From Panaeolus papilionaceus (taxonomy: Eukaryota; Basidiomycota; Agaricomycetes; Agaricales), in the NCBI GenBank assembly GCA_015501605.1, contig JADNRZ010000020.1, positions 620,001-684,000 on the forward strand: a stretch of DNA of 64,000 nt. Reading direction: 5' to 3'. A program made the position numbers and the translations under genes. Under the pieces are notes generated by a model that was given only the letters and a program-made list of their open reading frames with translations, ran no database searches and was not told the DNA's origin. Position 1 is the stretch's first letter; each line of letters opens with the position of its first letter. Below are positions 23,458 through 35,512 of this stretch, piece after piece.

Positions 23458-25420
23458 ATGAAAACAGCCACCGCCATTTTCAAGTTCCCCATCACGCACG
23501 TTGGCCACAAGGCTTTCTCAGTAAACGACACACAACGTCTGCCACCTGTGCCTCATAATAATCATGATGGTGGGCCCACCAAAAAGCAAATGTTTAGCTG
23601 TGCCATGGTTATAAAAACCCCCCAAACTGGTCCCACAAGTGGCCCACACCCTGATTCACTACTTCAAAAAATTATGCAGCGGAGGAAAAGCCACAGAAAT
23701 AGTGGTCCATCCTTTACCGAGCAGCAGGTGGTCAAAGAACAGTACAAGGAACTGGAGAGGCTTCCGTCAGAATTGTGGATGGCCGCAGTGGAATGGCTAC
23801 CGCGAAGGGCGCTACTTCAGTTGGCCGTCGTAAACAGGTTCTTTTACGAGATTGCAATGGACCTCCTCTATGCCGAGGTAGATCTCGAATTCACCAACTC
23901 TGTCGTGAAAGCGAAGTTGGTTCACCTATTGTAAGTCTCTGATTGTTTCGTCATCGATGCGTTCTGCACGTAATTATTGTTACTTTTTGACTTGGGCTAA
24001 CTTGGTGTTCTGAACAGACAGCCATGCATCGCCAAGAGAATTAAGCACCTCCGTCTGACAATCGAGTACTTCCACTGGTCATCCCCAGAACATACAGGGA
24101 CATCCAATGAGAAAGATTTGCTCAGCTTGGACCGAGGGCGTCTGGACCGAAACGAAGATGAAGACGAGGACGCCAGGTCGATATCCCCTGGATTTGTTGA
24201 CTTCATAGAAGCAATGGAGATCTTCGGCGAGGCCCTCCCTAACATGCGACATGTTCGGACATTATTTCTTCGTGCTCCTCAAACCGCTACCCTTCCTCGC
24301 CCTGTTGCCCTTGATGCTGTTCTTGAAACCATTTGGAAAGCGTGTGGAATGACCCTCGAAAATTTTTCTTATCAGGGATCTTTCCCAAATCTTCTATCAG
24401 TATTTCGATCACCCCCTCCGCCGAAAATTGAGCTTGCACTGGAGCTTCGTGGTTCTTTAAGGTCCGTAGAGTTTTTCATTTTTTGGGCATATTTGGTTTT
24501 CTCATGACCGACTGTAGCGGAGGAAATGAAGAAGTTGCTGATTTGCCTAGATCTACCTCCGACAATAAACCCATTTCGATCGATGCGTTTCTATCAGGTT
24601 TTCGGAGGGTTTCAAGCCAGCTACGCTCTTTCCATCTCATCCCCTCCCTTGGCGAGGACCTCTCCCCTATATACGCAAGGCTAAAGGAGTTTGCGACGCT
24701 CGATATCACGGGATTAGGACTTCAATCACCAGCATGCCCTTTGAGCGACCCTTCCGCGGTAACTGGATTTCTTGACCATGTTTCTCCTCACCTAAAGCAG
24801 TTCACTGTCTATTATCCTGGGAAGTTCCCTTCCGAAGTAATGAATAACGCAGAGACGACTTGGAATAGCTGTCTTATGCAATGTCTGACACGTCCTAATT
24901 GCTTTGCCAATCTTCGTGTCCTGAATATCTATCCGACCAGGCGAGACGATGGACTAGACACCCTTCTTGCTTTCGTACGCAATTCAGAGGTACACCTGGA
25001 GGAGATATCCATCGAGCAGCGATATTGGGGCATTGGTGAAATTGAAACCATTCTATCGGGTCTCAAGGCATGCAAAAATCTGCGATATCTTAAACTGTCC
25101 GCTCTCCAATACAACAGCACGTTGATTGACTGCCTCGCACAAAGCTTGCCGAACCTATGGAGTCTACATCTTCAAATTGTACGTCTGATTTAAGTATTGA
25201 ACATTGAGCGATTGTTGACAAGTATTCGTTCCTCCAGCAGCATGAGCCCAATCGTGGTCTTGAGCCCCGCCGATACGACCTTTGGAAGCTATATGATATC
25301 GCTTTATCCATCAAAGGAAAGGATCAATGCGACAATTTGATGTTGGAGTTGTCTCAACAGATCCCTTCTGTGAAGAGTTTCTTTGGGAGTGGTAATATGG
25401 ATCTAGAGGACTGGTACTGA
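23458..25420 (+). CDS. F-box protein with LRR-like C-terminal half, 586 aa
   Basis: Four exons: 23458-23930, 24018-24461, 24518-25178, 25238-25420, all in phase. The open frame extends upstream of the ATG at 23458 without another ATG, so 23458 is taken as the start. The F-box is LERLPSELWMAAVEWLP at about residues 100-117, followed by RRALLQLAVVNRFFYEIA. An acidic loop (DRNEDEDEDA) and Leu-rich repeats follow (LRVLNIYPTR, LRYLKLSAL, NLWSLHLQI). It is a paralogue of the minus-strand gene at 12046-13855, with matching order of segments and a matching last-exon ending (SFFGSGNMDL). The acceptor of the last intron could be 25237 or 25240; both keep frame. Likely an SCF substrate receptor; target unknown. 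Confidence 0.85.
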
Positions 25421-25943
25421 AATTGGGGCTTGACGCTTATGGGTCTCTTTATGGCAGCTGGTTCTGTATCTTCAATTTGCGTCGTGGCTCTCAAAAAGTG
25501 TCCACTAAGCGATTGACTTCAATTTGATTCTGGAACATGCATGTGTAGTAAATGTAGGGTCGTAGTGGTCCGCAATTGCAAAATCTATCGCAAGGGTCCG
25601 CGTCTCAGCTCGTATCAAATGACTTCATCAAGAGGATCCTTTGGCCGTCAGCGCTTCACCTTCAATTTATCTGAGTAGTGTGATCATAAAATATGTAGCA
25701 TGAACCGAGCGGTGCAGTCAGCAATTCCCTGGACGAAACGTAGGTGTTGATGAGCCTGACCGAGGATCCCGAGGCTCCCCCCCCCCCACGTTTAAAATTG
25801 TTTTCTAGAAACGGAGATTAGACGTAGTCTACTTGGTGTATTTATAGGTAAGTCATGGGCTGTATAGCATGGTCGATTTTGTCGATAAAAATTTAATTGA
25901 GATGAGTGTGTCATGGCATAGAAAAGAGTCGCTTTTTTGACTT
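25421..25943. other. Convergent spacer next to the DUF7918 array
   Basis: About 520 bases with a run of cytosines near 25776-25788 and no supported gene. Confidence 0.45.
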
Positions 25944-27105
25944 TCAGCGGAACAGTCGGCGCTTAAGGTCGGAGGCCTCTGCCTATCGATTGGATATGAG
26001 ATTAACGACATTAGAAAACTGTGGTGATTATCGAACTTATACGTACCTTCAGCATGGTCAGCTCTTGTTGCAGACTTGTCAGAGTCATGCTTCGAGCTCT
26101 CTCGTCCTCGTCTTCAGAGTCGGAAAGACCTGTGAGGTCGATGATCTCGGGTACTGGGTGCACCACCGTCGGCATTGGGGCGATTCTGTCTGCCCTCAAC
26201 CGCTCTAATAAATTATTAAGAGACAGTTTAATTGAAGGGGATCATAATATAAGCTCTTACCTAGCGATCTATACTTGAAGACAAACGAAATAAGATTAAC
26301 TCGTTTTCTTTCGAGGAATACCTTGTCTGGTTCGTCAGCCAAGTTGTGTTCGAATGGTTTTCCTGTCCTTTCAAGTTGAGGCGGCCCAAGTCTTTTAATT
26401 CTGGGTTAGAATGGACTTTGCAAGGAAATGTATATTGAAACAGACCTAGAGCAATGCTCTGCCATTTTAAATGCCTTCTCACTGAGTCGCAAAGGTTGAG
26501 TAAGCTCCCGTCTTTCTAAGTCGGATGCATCTCCTCGACCCTTTGCTTCCTGCCAGAGTACCCTCCAAACAACGATACGTATCTCCCCAATACGATGGAA
26601 CGTATTGATGTAACTCGTATAATCGTCTTCCGACTCGTCTAATTTGGCATAAATATGTATATAAGAGCACGGAATGTGTGACGAAAATCGGTGAAAGTGC
26701 TTACCCATGAGGATGCAGTCAGAGAACATGAATGGCTGGAGCCATCCACGTCCTAGGGAACATCCTCGAATCTTGATGGAGGGATATGGTGCAACCTTCG
26801 ATGAGTTAGGATACCACAAAATCGTCCCTCCACAAGGCATTTCCTTCCCATCGAGCATGATGCTATACCCGACATCGAAGCTGCGGTCCTTGTGGTGGAT
26901 GCAAATTTCAAAATACTAACAAAGGGAAAAAAGCATCAAACCATGTAAGAGTTAGTCTTAGTGAGAACTATACCTTCTCTGCTTCAGAGGCAATCCAGCA
27001 ATGCGCCGTTTTTTCTCCATGGTCTATTTCTAATCTTTTCTGATACTCCGTGACACGCTCGTTATCGATTTCGATCCAGGCCGAAAACTGGTTTACAGAG
27101 GGCAT
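25944..27105 (-). CDS. DUF7918-family protein A, 290 aa
   Basis: Six exons on the minus strand: 27105-26974, 26915-26705, 26638-26446, 26400-26261, 26204-26047, 25982-25944. All GT-AG and in phase. It has the family landmarks in order: start MPSVNQFSAWIEIDNE, AHCWIASEAEK at the first junction, DGKEMPCGG, FMFSDCILMDESEDD, the LSEKAFKMAEHC segment, FVFKYRSL, then RLRADRIAP. The tail holds EIIDLTGLSDSEDEDE (about 246-260), a textbook SUMO-interacting motif of hydrophobic core plus acidic/Ser patch, and ends in a short heptad-like coiled coil (LTSLQQELTMLKAEASDLKRRL). DUF7918 is a domain of unknown function, common in Agaricomycetes. This is the first of seven same-strand paralogues and appears intact. 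Confidence 0.85.
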
Positions 27106-27553
27106 TTGTTATTAATATATAAGATAAAAGGGAGGATGTAGCAAGAGGTGAATCAAACGCTAATTGAATGTGGTTTTTGGGGGGAGTTGCGAGAGGTGGA
27201 CCAGGCATTGTCCTGGCCAAATATGGCCGCGAATTGCGCGGAACCCTCCGAAGAGGCAGAATAAAATCGGAAAATGTCGAAGGTTAAAGCTTAGTATTTT
27301 TTAACCCTTTATCAAATGTCATGTCTAAATTTCAGTCCCTTGAAAGCGGATTTATGGACATCGATGGGTCCTTCGTAGGTTCCCAACAGTTTTACCCACC
27401 CAGCTGAGTTTGATCCATTCATCCCTCGAGTGTGGGCCTTTTGGTCATTCGAAAATGGGCGAATTCCATCGTAATCTACATTACAAGCTGAGGCCACTAT
27501 ACTTTAAACATTTTTGCATCACAATAGCGATTTTAACGATGGTAAATTAACAT
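27106..27553. other. Array spacer A/B
   Basis: About 450 bases between paralogues B and A, presumably the promoter of A and the 3' UTR of B. Nothing else was seen. Confidence 0.45.
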
Positions 27554-28662
27554 TTAAACGCGTGCTGGTAGGCTAAGCCGTCCGTTCAGGTTGCTGATCT
27601 GCCTTTCAAGGAAAGACACCATCCCCTGTCGGGGGTCGATAATTAAAGAGAGAAAGCCGGAATTAATACCACTATTCCACACACCAGAGAACGTTCAGGG
27701 GTACTCTACCTTGAGCTCCGCTACTCGTCGTTGCAGCTCCTCCGCTTCCTCTGTCAGGTCAATAACTTCGGGCGTCATGCTTGGCCTCTTGAAATGAGGT
27801 ACGAGTTCGTGGGCACGTAGAACCTCTGAGAGAAAGAATGGAAATCAGGCCCGAAATCCAACCGCATGCGTTTCAGACGAACTCTACCTATTGGTCTGTA
27901 CTTGAAGATAAACGTCCCAAGATATCGCACCCGCTGCGTCGCGAATGTTGGAAAAGGGTCGTAATATTTTTGAATTTCATCTCCAACTCTACATGTCCCC
28001 TCAGCTGATTAAATAAGATCTCATTGAATAAATAAGACGTACCTAATGCCGTGGTCGATACCTTTGTGAACCCGTTCGTTGAGGAAGAGAGGAGGAATGG
28101 TGAGCCTTTTGCGTGGTGTGGCCCTGGTTTTCCTCAATCGGACCTGCTCAATCTCGACCTCGATCTGTCCAACTCCTCGCAAAACAGAAGAATTAAATAT
28201 ATCAGGGTCTTTTTTATTCATGAGTGACAGCTCATGGTTGAGTGAAAAACCAAGGATGCTTACCAAGTAAGATGCACTGCGAAAAATAAAATGACTGCAT
28301 TGTTCGCTTCGTGAGCTGATACCCCCTCACCCTTGTCGACGGGCGCTTGGTTTCTTCATCAGATTTCACAATGACTCGACCGCAGGAAACATCATTCCCA
28401 TCTACACGAACGTCAAACGCTGAGCTATAGCTACGAATGCTATCATAGACGCAAATTTCGAAGGGCTGAGTACAGACAGCATGAGAGTCAACGGTCGAGA
28501 GCCATATGAGGCAGCAACAGCTGCGATTCGACTTACCTTGTTGAGTTCAGAAGGAACCCAGCACTCGACCGACTGATCTTCCTTCGAGATTGTTATGCCG
28601 TATTCAGGCAACGACCTTCCCTCGACTTCAATCCATACTGAAAAGTTATCCTTCGTTGGCAT
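27554..28662 (-). CDS. DUF7918-family protein B, 249 aa
   Basis: Six exons: 28662-28537, 28465-28264, 28175-28043, 27988-27888, 27825-27710, 27625-27554, all in phase with GT-AG. Landmarks: MPTKDNFSVWIEVEGR, VECWVPSELNK, FEICVYD, DGNDVSCGRV, FYFSQCILLG, LFLNERVHKGIDHGIR joined to VGDEIQ, FIFKYRPI and EVLRAHELVP. The tail has EVIDLTEEAEE (about 207-217), a SUMO-interacting-type motif, and two short heptad-like stretches either side of the last intron (LQRRVAELK, FLERQISNLNGRLSL). Intron positions match paralogue A. It is the most compact copy and looks intact; function unknown. Confidence 0.85.
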
Positions 28663-29158
28663 GAAGTTCCCCTTCAGCCGTGTGATCTGTGCTAAAGGAG
28701 AATAAAAGATAGCGTGTTGTAGGTTTGCGATAGTTTCTAGAGGATTAGTTCTATTTTCTTCTGGATATTTGGTGAGGTAGAGTCAAAACTTGATATCGAG
28801 AAAATTGATTCTTTGAGTATCGAAGTCTGTCATATGACCTATTCCTATTGTGGTGAGGACCCATCGTTGCGAGAAACGATGATCCAGTCTTGCAGAATTA
28901 ATAAGTTAGTATTCAAGAAAAAACGTTAGATGTTCCGCAGAATTCATGACATCGCACACCAGAAGCTATTATGAAAAGTATGATGAGGCGGTAGTGTATC
29001 CTTTGAGTTAGACCAGATGTACTCTATACTAACTGAGTTAAGTACGGTAATTTAAGCATGAAATGTGTAAAGTGTGGGGAGCTAAATTGATCAAGGGGTA
29101 CAATACATAGTGCAGCGAAACATTCCGAGAAATTCTTGTTATAAAAAGCCTCAGCAAA
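28663..29158. other. Array spacer B/C
   Basis: About 500 AT-rich bases upstream of B. No gene is supported. Confidence 0.45.
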
Positions 29159-30375
29159 TTACTTGCGTTTGATTTCATTTTTAACGGAGCTAGCGTCGTC
29201 GTTTGAGGGACGCTTCCGTTTTTTCTTGAGCGCCAGTTGGGCCTTTAGTGCAGCAAGTTCCTCCTGTGATAGGTAAATGTCAACGTGGTATTGTAAAGTG
29301 GTGCAAAACATAAGAACCTCCAGGGCCTGGGCTCTTGTTTCTACCGTCAGATCAATAACTTCACCATTGTCGGACACATCGTCGTCGTCAAGGGTTAAAT
29401 CAATGATCTCTCCTTGTGCAGAAGCGGAGATAGGCCGAGATAGTGTTTCAACCTTTGGGACGCCATGAGGCCTTTCGATAGAGAGATCGATCACAGGAGG
29501 GGCACAGGGTGCGATTCCGTCTGCCCGGAGGACATCTAACAGGAAAAGGGCTTGCATGAGTCATTGAATATACCTCAGTTGAACAGATCGCATACCCAAT
29601 GGCCGATATTTAAAGATAAATGTTGCCACTCGTTCTTCGTAAGTAATACGCCGAGTGAACTTTGCCCGTGATTGTTCGCGCGTAGCAACGGGGCTACCCA
29701 ATCTTTGTTGATCGGTCGTGTTAAAGGGGGGTAATATCAAACATAAATTTTCTTTACTCAACGCCATGAACTATGCATTTTTTTGGCCTTCTCGTTGATC
29801 AGCAAAGGTGGTAAGCTCTTTGGAGTCCGCTGTTTTGTGTAACGATACACTGGCTCTCCTAGCTCAACCCGGTGGATTTCTACTGTGAGATCGCCCACAC
29901 CTGGGCTCAAGCTGGCACCACCAGTGTCCTCATCCTCTGAAAGTGGTATTAGTACAAGCAGATGTGAAAAGCCGTAATAAGAGGGCAGCGCACCTAACAA
30001 GCGGTATTTGGCAAACTGGAAAAGTCGGCAAGTGTTGACCGACGTTCTGAAGCCATTAAAAGCTACCATTTCACATTGCGTAGACGGCTGAATATTGCAA
30101 TGCGGAGTCTTAGTGCCATCAATTTGCGCTCTAACACACACAGGAAATTGAGGGGCAAATATTTGGGACATTATCTTGAAGGTCTGTCCTTGAAAGCATT
30201 TGTTGGCTAGATAAACGCGCTTCGTACATCGAATTATGGAACAATATACCTTCCCTTCTTGTGATGCAACCCAGCATGTAGCCATCTTTTTAATCGGGGA
30301 ATATTCCACAGAAAACTCGTCCAACTTTCCTTCATCCGTTTCTATCCAGGCAGAGAAGGTACCGAAAGAGGGCAT
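29159..30375 (-). CDS. DUF7918-family protein C, about 321 aa, splice donor of intron 3 apparently lost
   Basis: Exons: 30375-30250, 30183-29994, 29936-29771, 29702-29596, 29535-29159. The family start is MPSFGTFSAWIETDEG, followed by ATCWVASQEGK, LLINEKAKKMH, FIFKYRPLG and VLRADGIAP. At the conserved position of intron 3 (after base 29771) the next bases are TTCATG, not GT, and no nearby canonical donor keeps frame, so this copy may be damaged. The tail carries three VIDLT-type motifs (about 211-217, 240-249 with a DDDD patch, 256-262), a basic nuclear-localisation-like KKKRKR, and VKNE near the end, which fits the SUMO acceptor consensus. A weak in-frame intron (GTTCTT..CACAG, 54 nt) before EELAALKAQL would match the last intron of the other copies; the frame is open with or without it. 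Confidence 0.7.
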
Positions 30376-31001
30376 CGTTGACAAGCCACAATGTTTATAA
30401 ACTGAGCGTGAATGATCAAGGCCTCCGAGGATCGTTTTCTTTGGGACCCGACGACCAGAACGATTTGTGAGGTGGAATAGGTGGTGCTGAGAGCAAGGGG
30501 CCTGAAAGGATGACTAGGGTCGTGGATGAGGGCTGCCTTTAGAGTCTGAGTCTCACGTCAATGCTACGGCGTCATATACATGTGCAACGTGACGTTACGC
30601 GTAATCAATCAGCTCAACGCGTCGCGCGTTTGAGCAATCAACATCGTTCATGATCAGTTATTAAACACACAAACCAAAGTAACGATATTTTCTGAATAGA
30701 AATTATCTCAGACGCTGCAAGCGCCAGTGCCAATACTATATTGCTAACTCTGACTCAAGATATAGATGAACTGTGTAAGGCCGGCTGGCACAAGGCCACT
30801 AACATTGAGACGGACATGATCTTGTCACTAGTAAAAGTTCACGTTAAAGAATAAAAATGAGGCTTCCAGCAGGCTGTCGATGCCTCGCCAGTTCCGCGTC
30901 ACCAGAGAGAAATGAATTGATGGGAGCCGCGTATTGAAGAGGGACTACTGTTTCAAAGTTAAAGACAGCTACATATCCTATGATGATCTAGCCTGAAAAA
31001 A
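30376..31001. other. Array spacer C/D
   Basis: About 630 bases upstream of C and downstream of D. No gene or clear repeat was identified. Confidence 0.45.
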
Positions 31002-32161
31002 TTATTTCTTGGTCAACAACCTCTTAGACCTCTGAGTCGATGAAACCTTCTGCTTCTTCAACTGGGAGGTAGGCCTGTAATCACTGTCGTTGACCTAGAA
31101 AAATAGAGTATACTGTAAGCCAAACACAGTGGTAAACACAAATCCAAACCACTACTAACGTCTGAGCTATCGTCTAAATCTACTAATGCCGCTCGCTTTT
31201 TTCCCGACTTTGGGGTGTACATAGCTTTCTCCACCAACACTCCGTTTATATCCAAAGGGGGGGACGCAATTCTATCGGCAACGAGTTCATCTTTTTATCA
31301 AGGGTGGTCTTTTATTTCAGTGGGGTGTTAATAAAGTTGAATAAACTCACGCATAGGCCTGTAATTGAACACAAACTTGACGAGCTCACGGAGATATTCC
31401 GTTACTTTGACAGCGTCGAGATCACCCTCGGGTTGAGAATCTTCCAGTTTCTCAACAGGTCCCAGTCTGTAACACGTATTAGTTAGCGCAAATATGGCGA
31501 AGTAGTGATTCTTAAGTAACTCTTACGCGATACAATGGGAAAGATGTCTGGTGACCTGTTCACTCACACAGTGAGCGCGAGAGCGTACGACCTTCTTTGA
31601 CTTATCCTTGACTCTCTTGTACTTCACCTCGCTAAGTAAGACTTTGATTTGACCCAATTGGTCACCGCCTACATCGGTGGTGTTGTCCCCGTCATCTGTA
31701 GTGGAATGAAATGAAAAAATTGAGCCGGGGTCTGGTTGGCGACGCCCCAGAGAAGGCTGATACTGCACTTACCCGAGCGGATGACATCTGCAAACTGGAA
31801 TGGTTGAAAATGGAAACGGTCGGGCTGGAATCCCTTCATTCTTGAGGATGGTCTCTCCGGGACCTCGTTGTCCTCGCATTGAAAAATGACCTTTCCTCCA
31901 TAGGGTTCCCCATCAAGGGTGAGGCAGCAGCCTATGTTGAGGTCTCTGTACTCATCGTGGACGCATATGGTGAATGACTGGGGCCAATCAAGACGAGATA
32001 AGTGCATCGACACACAAAATCAGATGAAGTTATACCTTTCCCGCGATAGATGGGATAGTACAGGTAATTGAACCATCTTCATCGATTTTTCCCACCTCGT
32101 ATTCTGGCTGACGATGACCATCAACTTCAATCCAAGCAGTCAATCCCTCATGTGTGGGCAT
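31002..32161 (-). CDS. DUF7918-family protein D, 279 aa
   Basis: Six exons: 32161-32036, 31977-31773, 31695-31527, 31466-31351, 31290-31160, 31094-31002, in phase with GT-AG. The start is MPTHEGLTAWIEVDGHR, then CTIPSIAGK, FTICVHDEYRDLNIG, GEPYGGKVIF, LGQIKVLLSEVKYKR, FVFNYRPMH and ELVADRIASPP. The tail motif is LVDLDDSSD, a weaker SUMO-interacting candidate lacking the Thr, followed by a very basic end (LKKQKVSSTQRSKRLLTKK) that could act in nuclear localisation or nucleic-acid binding. The copy lacks an obvious SUMO acceptor site at the end. It looks intact; function unknown. Confidence 0.82.
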
Positions 32162-33624
32162 TGTGAGGATAAGTTTGATTGGGAGGGGGGGATTTTGTGC
32201 TTTGGTTGATGAAACATTTGCCCCCAGGCTGGGATTAAATAGAATCCAGGGGAGTGTTAGACATTTCAAGTGGCAAAAAAACAGAAGGTCTCACATGCCT
32301 GGCGCTGTCAATAGAAGGGTGGAATCTGAATCATCTGAATTCATTGGGTCTCCAGGAGCTCAAATTTGACGAAGGTGGTGCCTAACTGGGATCAAGGTTG
32401 CCATGCATGGTCTAAAAATCGTGTGTGGCATCAGATCGCCACAGTGAGATACCCTAATAGTCTTAATGGCCGCCCCGAAGATAAGCGCCCTGGGAAACCA
32501 ATCGAAAGAAGCCTGGCCGTGCTTCGCCTTCTCAATGCCTTCCAGATCTCTCAGACCTTGACATGGTGTGACACCTGGTAGTTTCTACCAATCTCAACTT
32601 TAATATATATATAACTATGTGCAAATGTCTCCTACAACGGTTTTCCAATTAATCGGTGGTAATATCAATCGGTAACACATTGACTGTGACAAGATAGCCT
32701 TTACCACCTGCGTGACTCCTGGTTCTGTTAGAAGAGACGGCTATGCGGTTTGAGGCTTGAGGTCCGATTGAAGAGTAAAATTTTCGGCTGAATTTCTAAA
32801 CGATTTTGAATTCGATCTAGATCTAAGCACATGGGGTGAAATTGTAAATTCTGCAGCATAGATTTTGGACATGGGTGGAGTCAATCGACCGCATCCAAAT
32901 TCTCGGGGTCGATAGTCTTGGACTCTTGGGTATGTCCCGCGAGATTTGATGACTCAGCAATTCGACTGGTGCTCCCCTCCATTTTTCTCATTCTACTCAT
33001 GACTATGAGTGAACCGTCAAGCACGTTGATGAGCGCATAATGGTAGCTGGATGACATTAAAAGGAATGCTGAACGCAAAAAGGTGGTAGGCAACGAGAGG
33101 ATTAACATGTAGGATAAAACCGCTCTTCCGAGGTTGTGGACCTGTGAGAGCTGAGTGATGAATGAGATAGCGCCGCATGCACGTTGCTACACATGTTGAG
33201 GCTAATACCGGAGGGGAGATGGCGTCGGGAAATGAAGGTGAAAGTCGGTAGTTTTACTACGAGCTCTGTACGGACTGGTGAGTTCGGAATGATCTCGAAG
33301 TGATCTCGTAAATGGCGATTTTCGAAGGGGTGATGGTACAAAACTCATCAACGCATGACAGAACATTGAAAAAAAATACTCTGTTGCTCAGCTATCAGTA
33401 TTAATGAGAAACCCGTATCAAGGCGATGGGAGATGCCATACCTTTGTGGGGTCTCAATGTTTTCACAGGCCGTATTTGTAAGCAGGCGCCTACAAGGTCC
33501 ACTATTTGAGCGAGAAAACCTCGCACAAATTATCCCATTTTCATGCTCAGTCTTCATGTTCAATTCAATTCAAAAAAAGTCAAAATTTTATATATAACTT
33601 GGATACTATTCTTTCCCGGCGCTA
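32162..33624. other. Array spacer D/E, no supported gene
   Basis: About 1.46 kb, the longest spacer of the array apart from E/F. Two short minus-strand frames (32881-33108, 33102-33341) lack the family landmarks and splice support. It may hold an erased copy, but I see no trace of one. Confidence 0.4.
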
Positions 33625-35512
33625 TCAGTCCTCCCGTTTTATTTCTTTCTCTGGGACGACACCAGAATTGATAGGTGTGTCCTTTGGTTCCAGTTTGACT
33701 CTTTTGTTCGGGACAGTGTCATTCATACGTGTCAAGGGGCGCTTTTGCGTCACTGCTACGCTCTCTATTACACTTTGCAATTCAGCCATTTGACTCTGGT
33801 CGGTTTATTATGGTCAATAATCGAGGAAACCCAAAGCGCACTTCCAGTGAACCCAAAAGGTTTGCTCACCTGAAGCACTCTCATTTTTTCTTGTGCATTC
33901 GCCAGTACCACTGCAGCACCACATTTCTTTCCATCATCAGACTCACCATCGTCCGAGTCCAGAGTCAGGTCAATCACATTTTCTGGATCAGGCAGCACAG
34001 GCATTCGATCGGGTTGGGACAGGACAGCCTGCAATTCGTCAATCTTCACCTGAAGGGGTAGAGGGAACACTTTCAGCGGACCAGCTTTCACAGCATCTCG
34101 AAAAAAATGTGAATAGACAAATGTGCCTCACCTTCCAGGGAGTGTTGTCTAGCTCTGGAAGATCTTGTGGGTCTGACGTGGGGTCAAGATCGGCAGGGTC
34201 AGTTGCAGCTGTTGACATATCGTTTTCTACATTCAAGCCTGTACCCGCCATTGCAAGTGCAATGGATCTATCTTCTATTTGCTCTCGAATTGGTAATTGG
34301 GCTCTTGGAAGGCGAAGCTTCTGCACATATCCCACATATCCCTCAGCAAGGAGGAATTCTGCAAATAAAGAACGTGTAAGAAACCAGGCAGCGTACTAGC
34401 AGCGAGAATTGAACATGCTCATGGGTCTGTACTTGAAGATAAATGTGGCAACTCTTTGATGATTATTGACCACATCACCTGCATCGTCCGAGTCACTTTC
34501 TTCGGGGTCTCCCTGCCGTTCCTGGAACACTGGTTCCTGTCTTTCCAGCCTAGATCCCCCAGGTCCAGCTGTGGACACAGGGTTTAATGCAATCGGCATG
34601 GAGGGGTTTGTCACGACTGACATTGGCATGGGGATTGTTTCCATAGATGATCTTGTACTATCATTTGGCCGCTGGACCTCTCCAAGTCTAAAGAGTGAAG
34701 GTTTGAGTTGGAAATCGGCAAGCCTAGAAAAGAAAGCATAGCATACTGAATTCCGTGCACCAATCCTATTGACTTCTTTCGTTCATTGAGTAGCAGCTCA
34801 GGAAACAGCAACTCAGGGCCAGGTTTCTTGGTCATGTTGCTGCTGATTGTGTTAGCAGGTTCAGGAGCGTGAGTGGGTTCAGGAGCGTTGGCGTGTTCAG
34901 GCCCAGGAGCTCTAGTGCGTTCAGGAGTGCTATTCTTGTTTCCCGCTGTCTTGTTTTCCTTCGTCTGCTTTTTCTTTGTTTTCTTTTTCTTCTTAGCCTT
35001 CACCACTCTCGCCTTGTACACAAATACTTTGATATCCCCAATTTCTGAATCGACACACATTGACACATTCGGAGTATCCTCATCTATGAGTCCAGCATTA
35101 GTTTTAAGACATAAGTAAAGTCATTGAGGATCACGCACCAATGAAAATACAAGGCGAAAAAATGAATGGTGCTAATCCATGTGGTGTATCAACCCCTTTA
35201 AAGCACACCGGTTCAAGGCTATCATAGCGTGGCTCGACGGTCTCACAGAATGGGAGCTTCTGCCCATCCAATAGGGCAACATAAGCTGTTACGCAGCGGC
35301 AGCCATCATCTTGACAATAGATCTTAAATTTCTGTCGAAACAAACTGTTACCTGTACTACTTAAAAACAACTGCTCCATGACATACCTTCCCAGCGTCTG
35401 AAGGGATCCAGCAAGTTTTCGTCTTTGTCTGGGAATCATAGTGGATGTTGTACTCCCGTAGTCTTTCTCCTTCCGAGTCGATCCAGACTGAGAATTTGCC
35501 GATAAAGGGCAT
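33625..35512 (-). CDS. DUF7918-family protein E, 500 aa, long form with GC-AG intron
   Basis: Seven exons: 35512-35387, 35331-35139, 35083-34747, 34687-34419, 34358-34132, 34049-33870, 33795-33625. All phases agree. Intron 4 (34418-34359) begins with GC instead of GT at the exact position used by all other copies. Landmarks: MPFIGKFSVWIDSEGE, KTCWIPSDAGK, IGDIKVFVYKARVVK, LLLNERKKSIGLVHGIQ, FIFKYRPM. Exon 3 is enlarged by a Lys-rich run and an imperfect repeat of APEP/APGPEH units. The tail has ENVIDLTLDSDDG (about 407-418), a canonical SUMO-interacting motif, then KRVKLE (475-480), which resembles the Myc-type nuclear signal and also fits the SUMO acceptor consensus (VKLE), and a second acceptor-like IKRE at 496-499, two residues from the end. 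Confidence 0.82.

Noticed and set aside
25776..25790. Run of cytosines as a regulatory element
   Set aside because: Simple homopolymer with no supporting context.
28402..28536. Frame continuing past exon 1 of copy B as an alternative protein end
   Set aside because: It reads through a clear GTAAGT donor at the position used by all paralogues.
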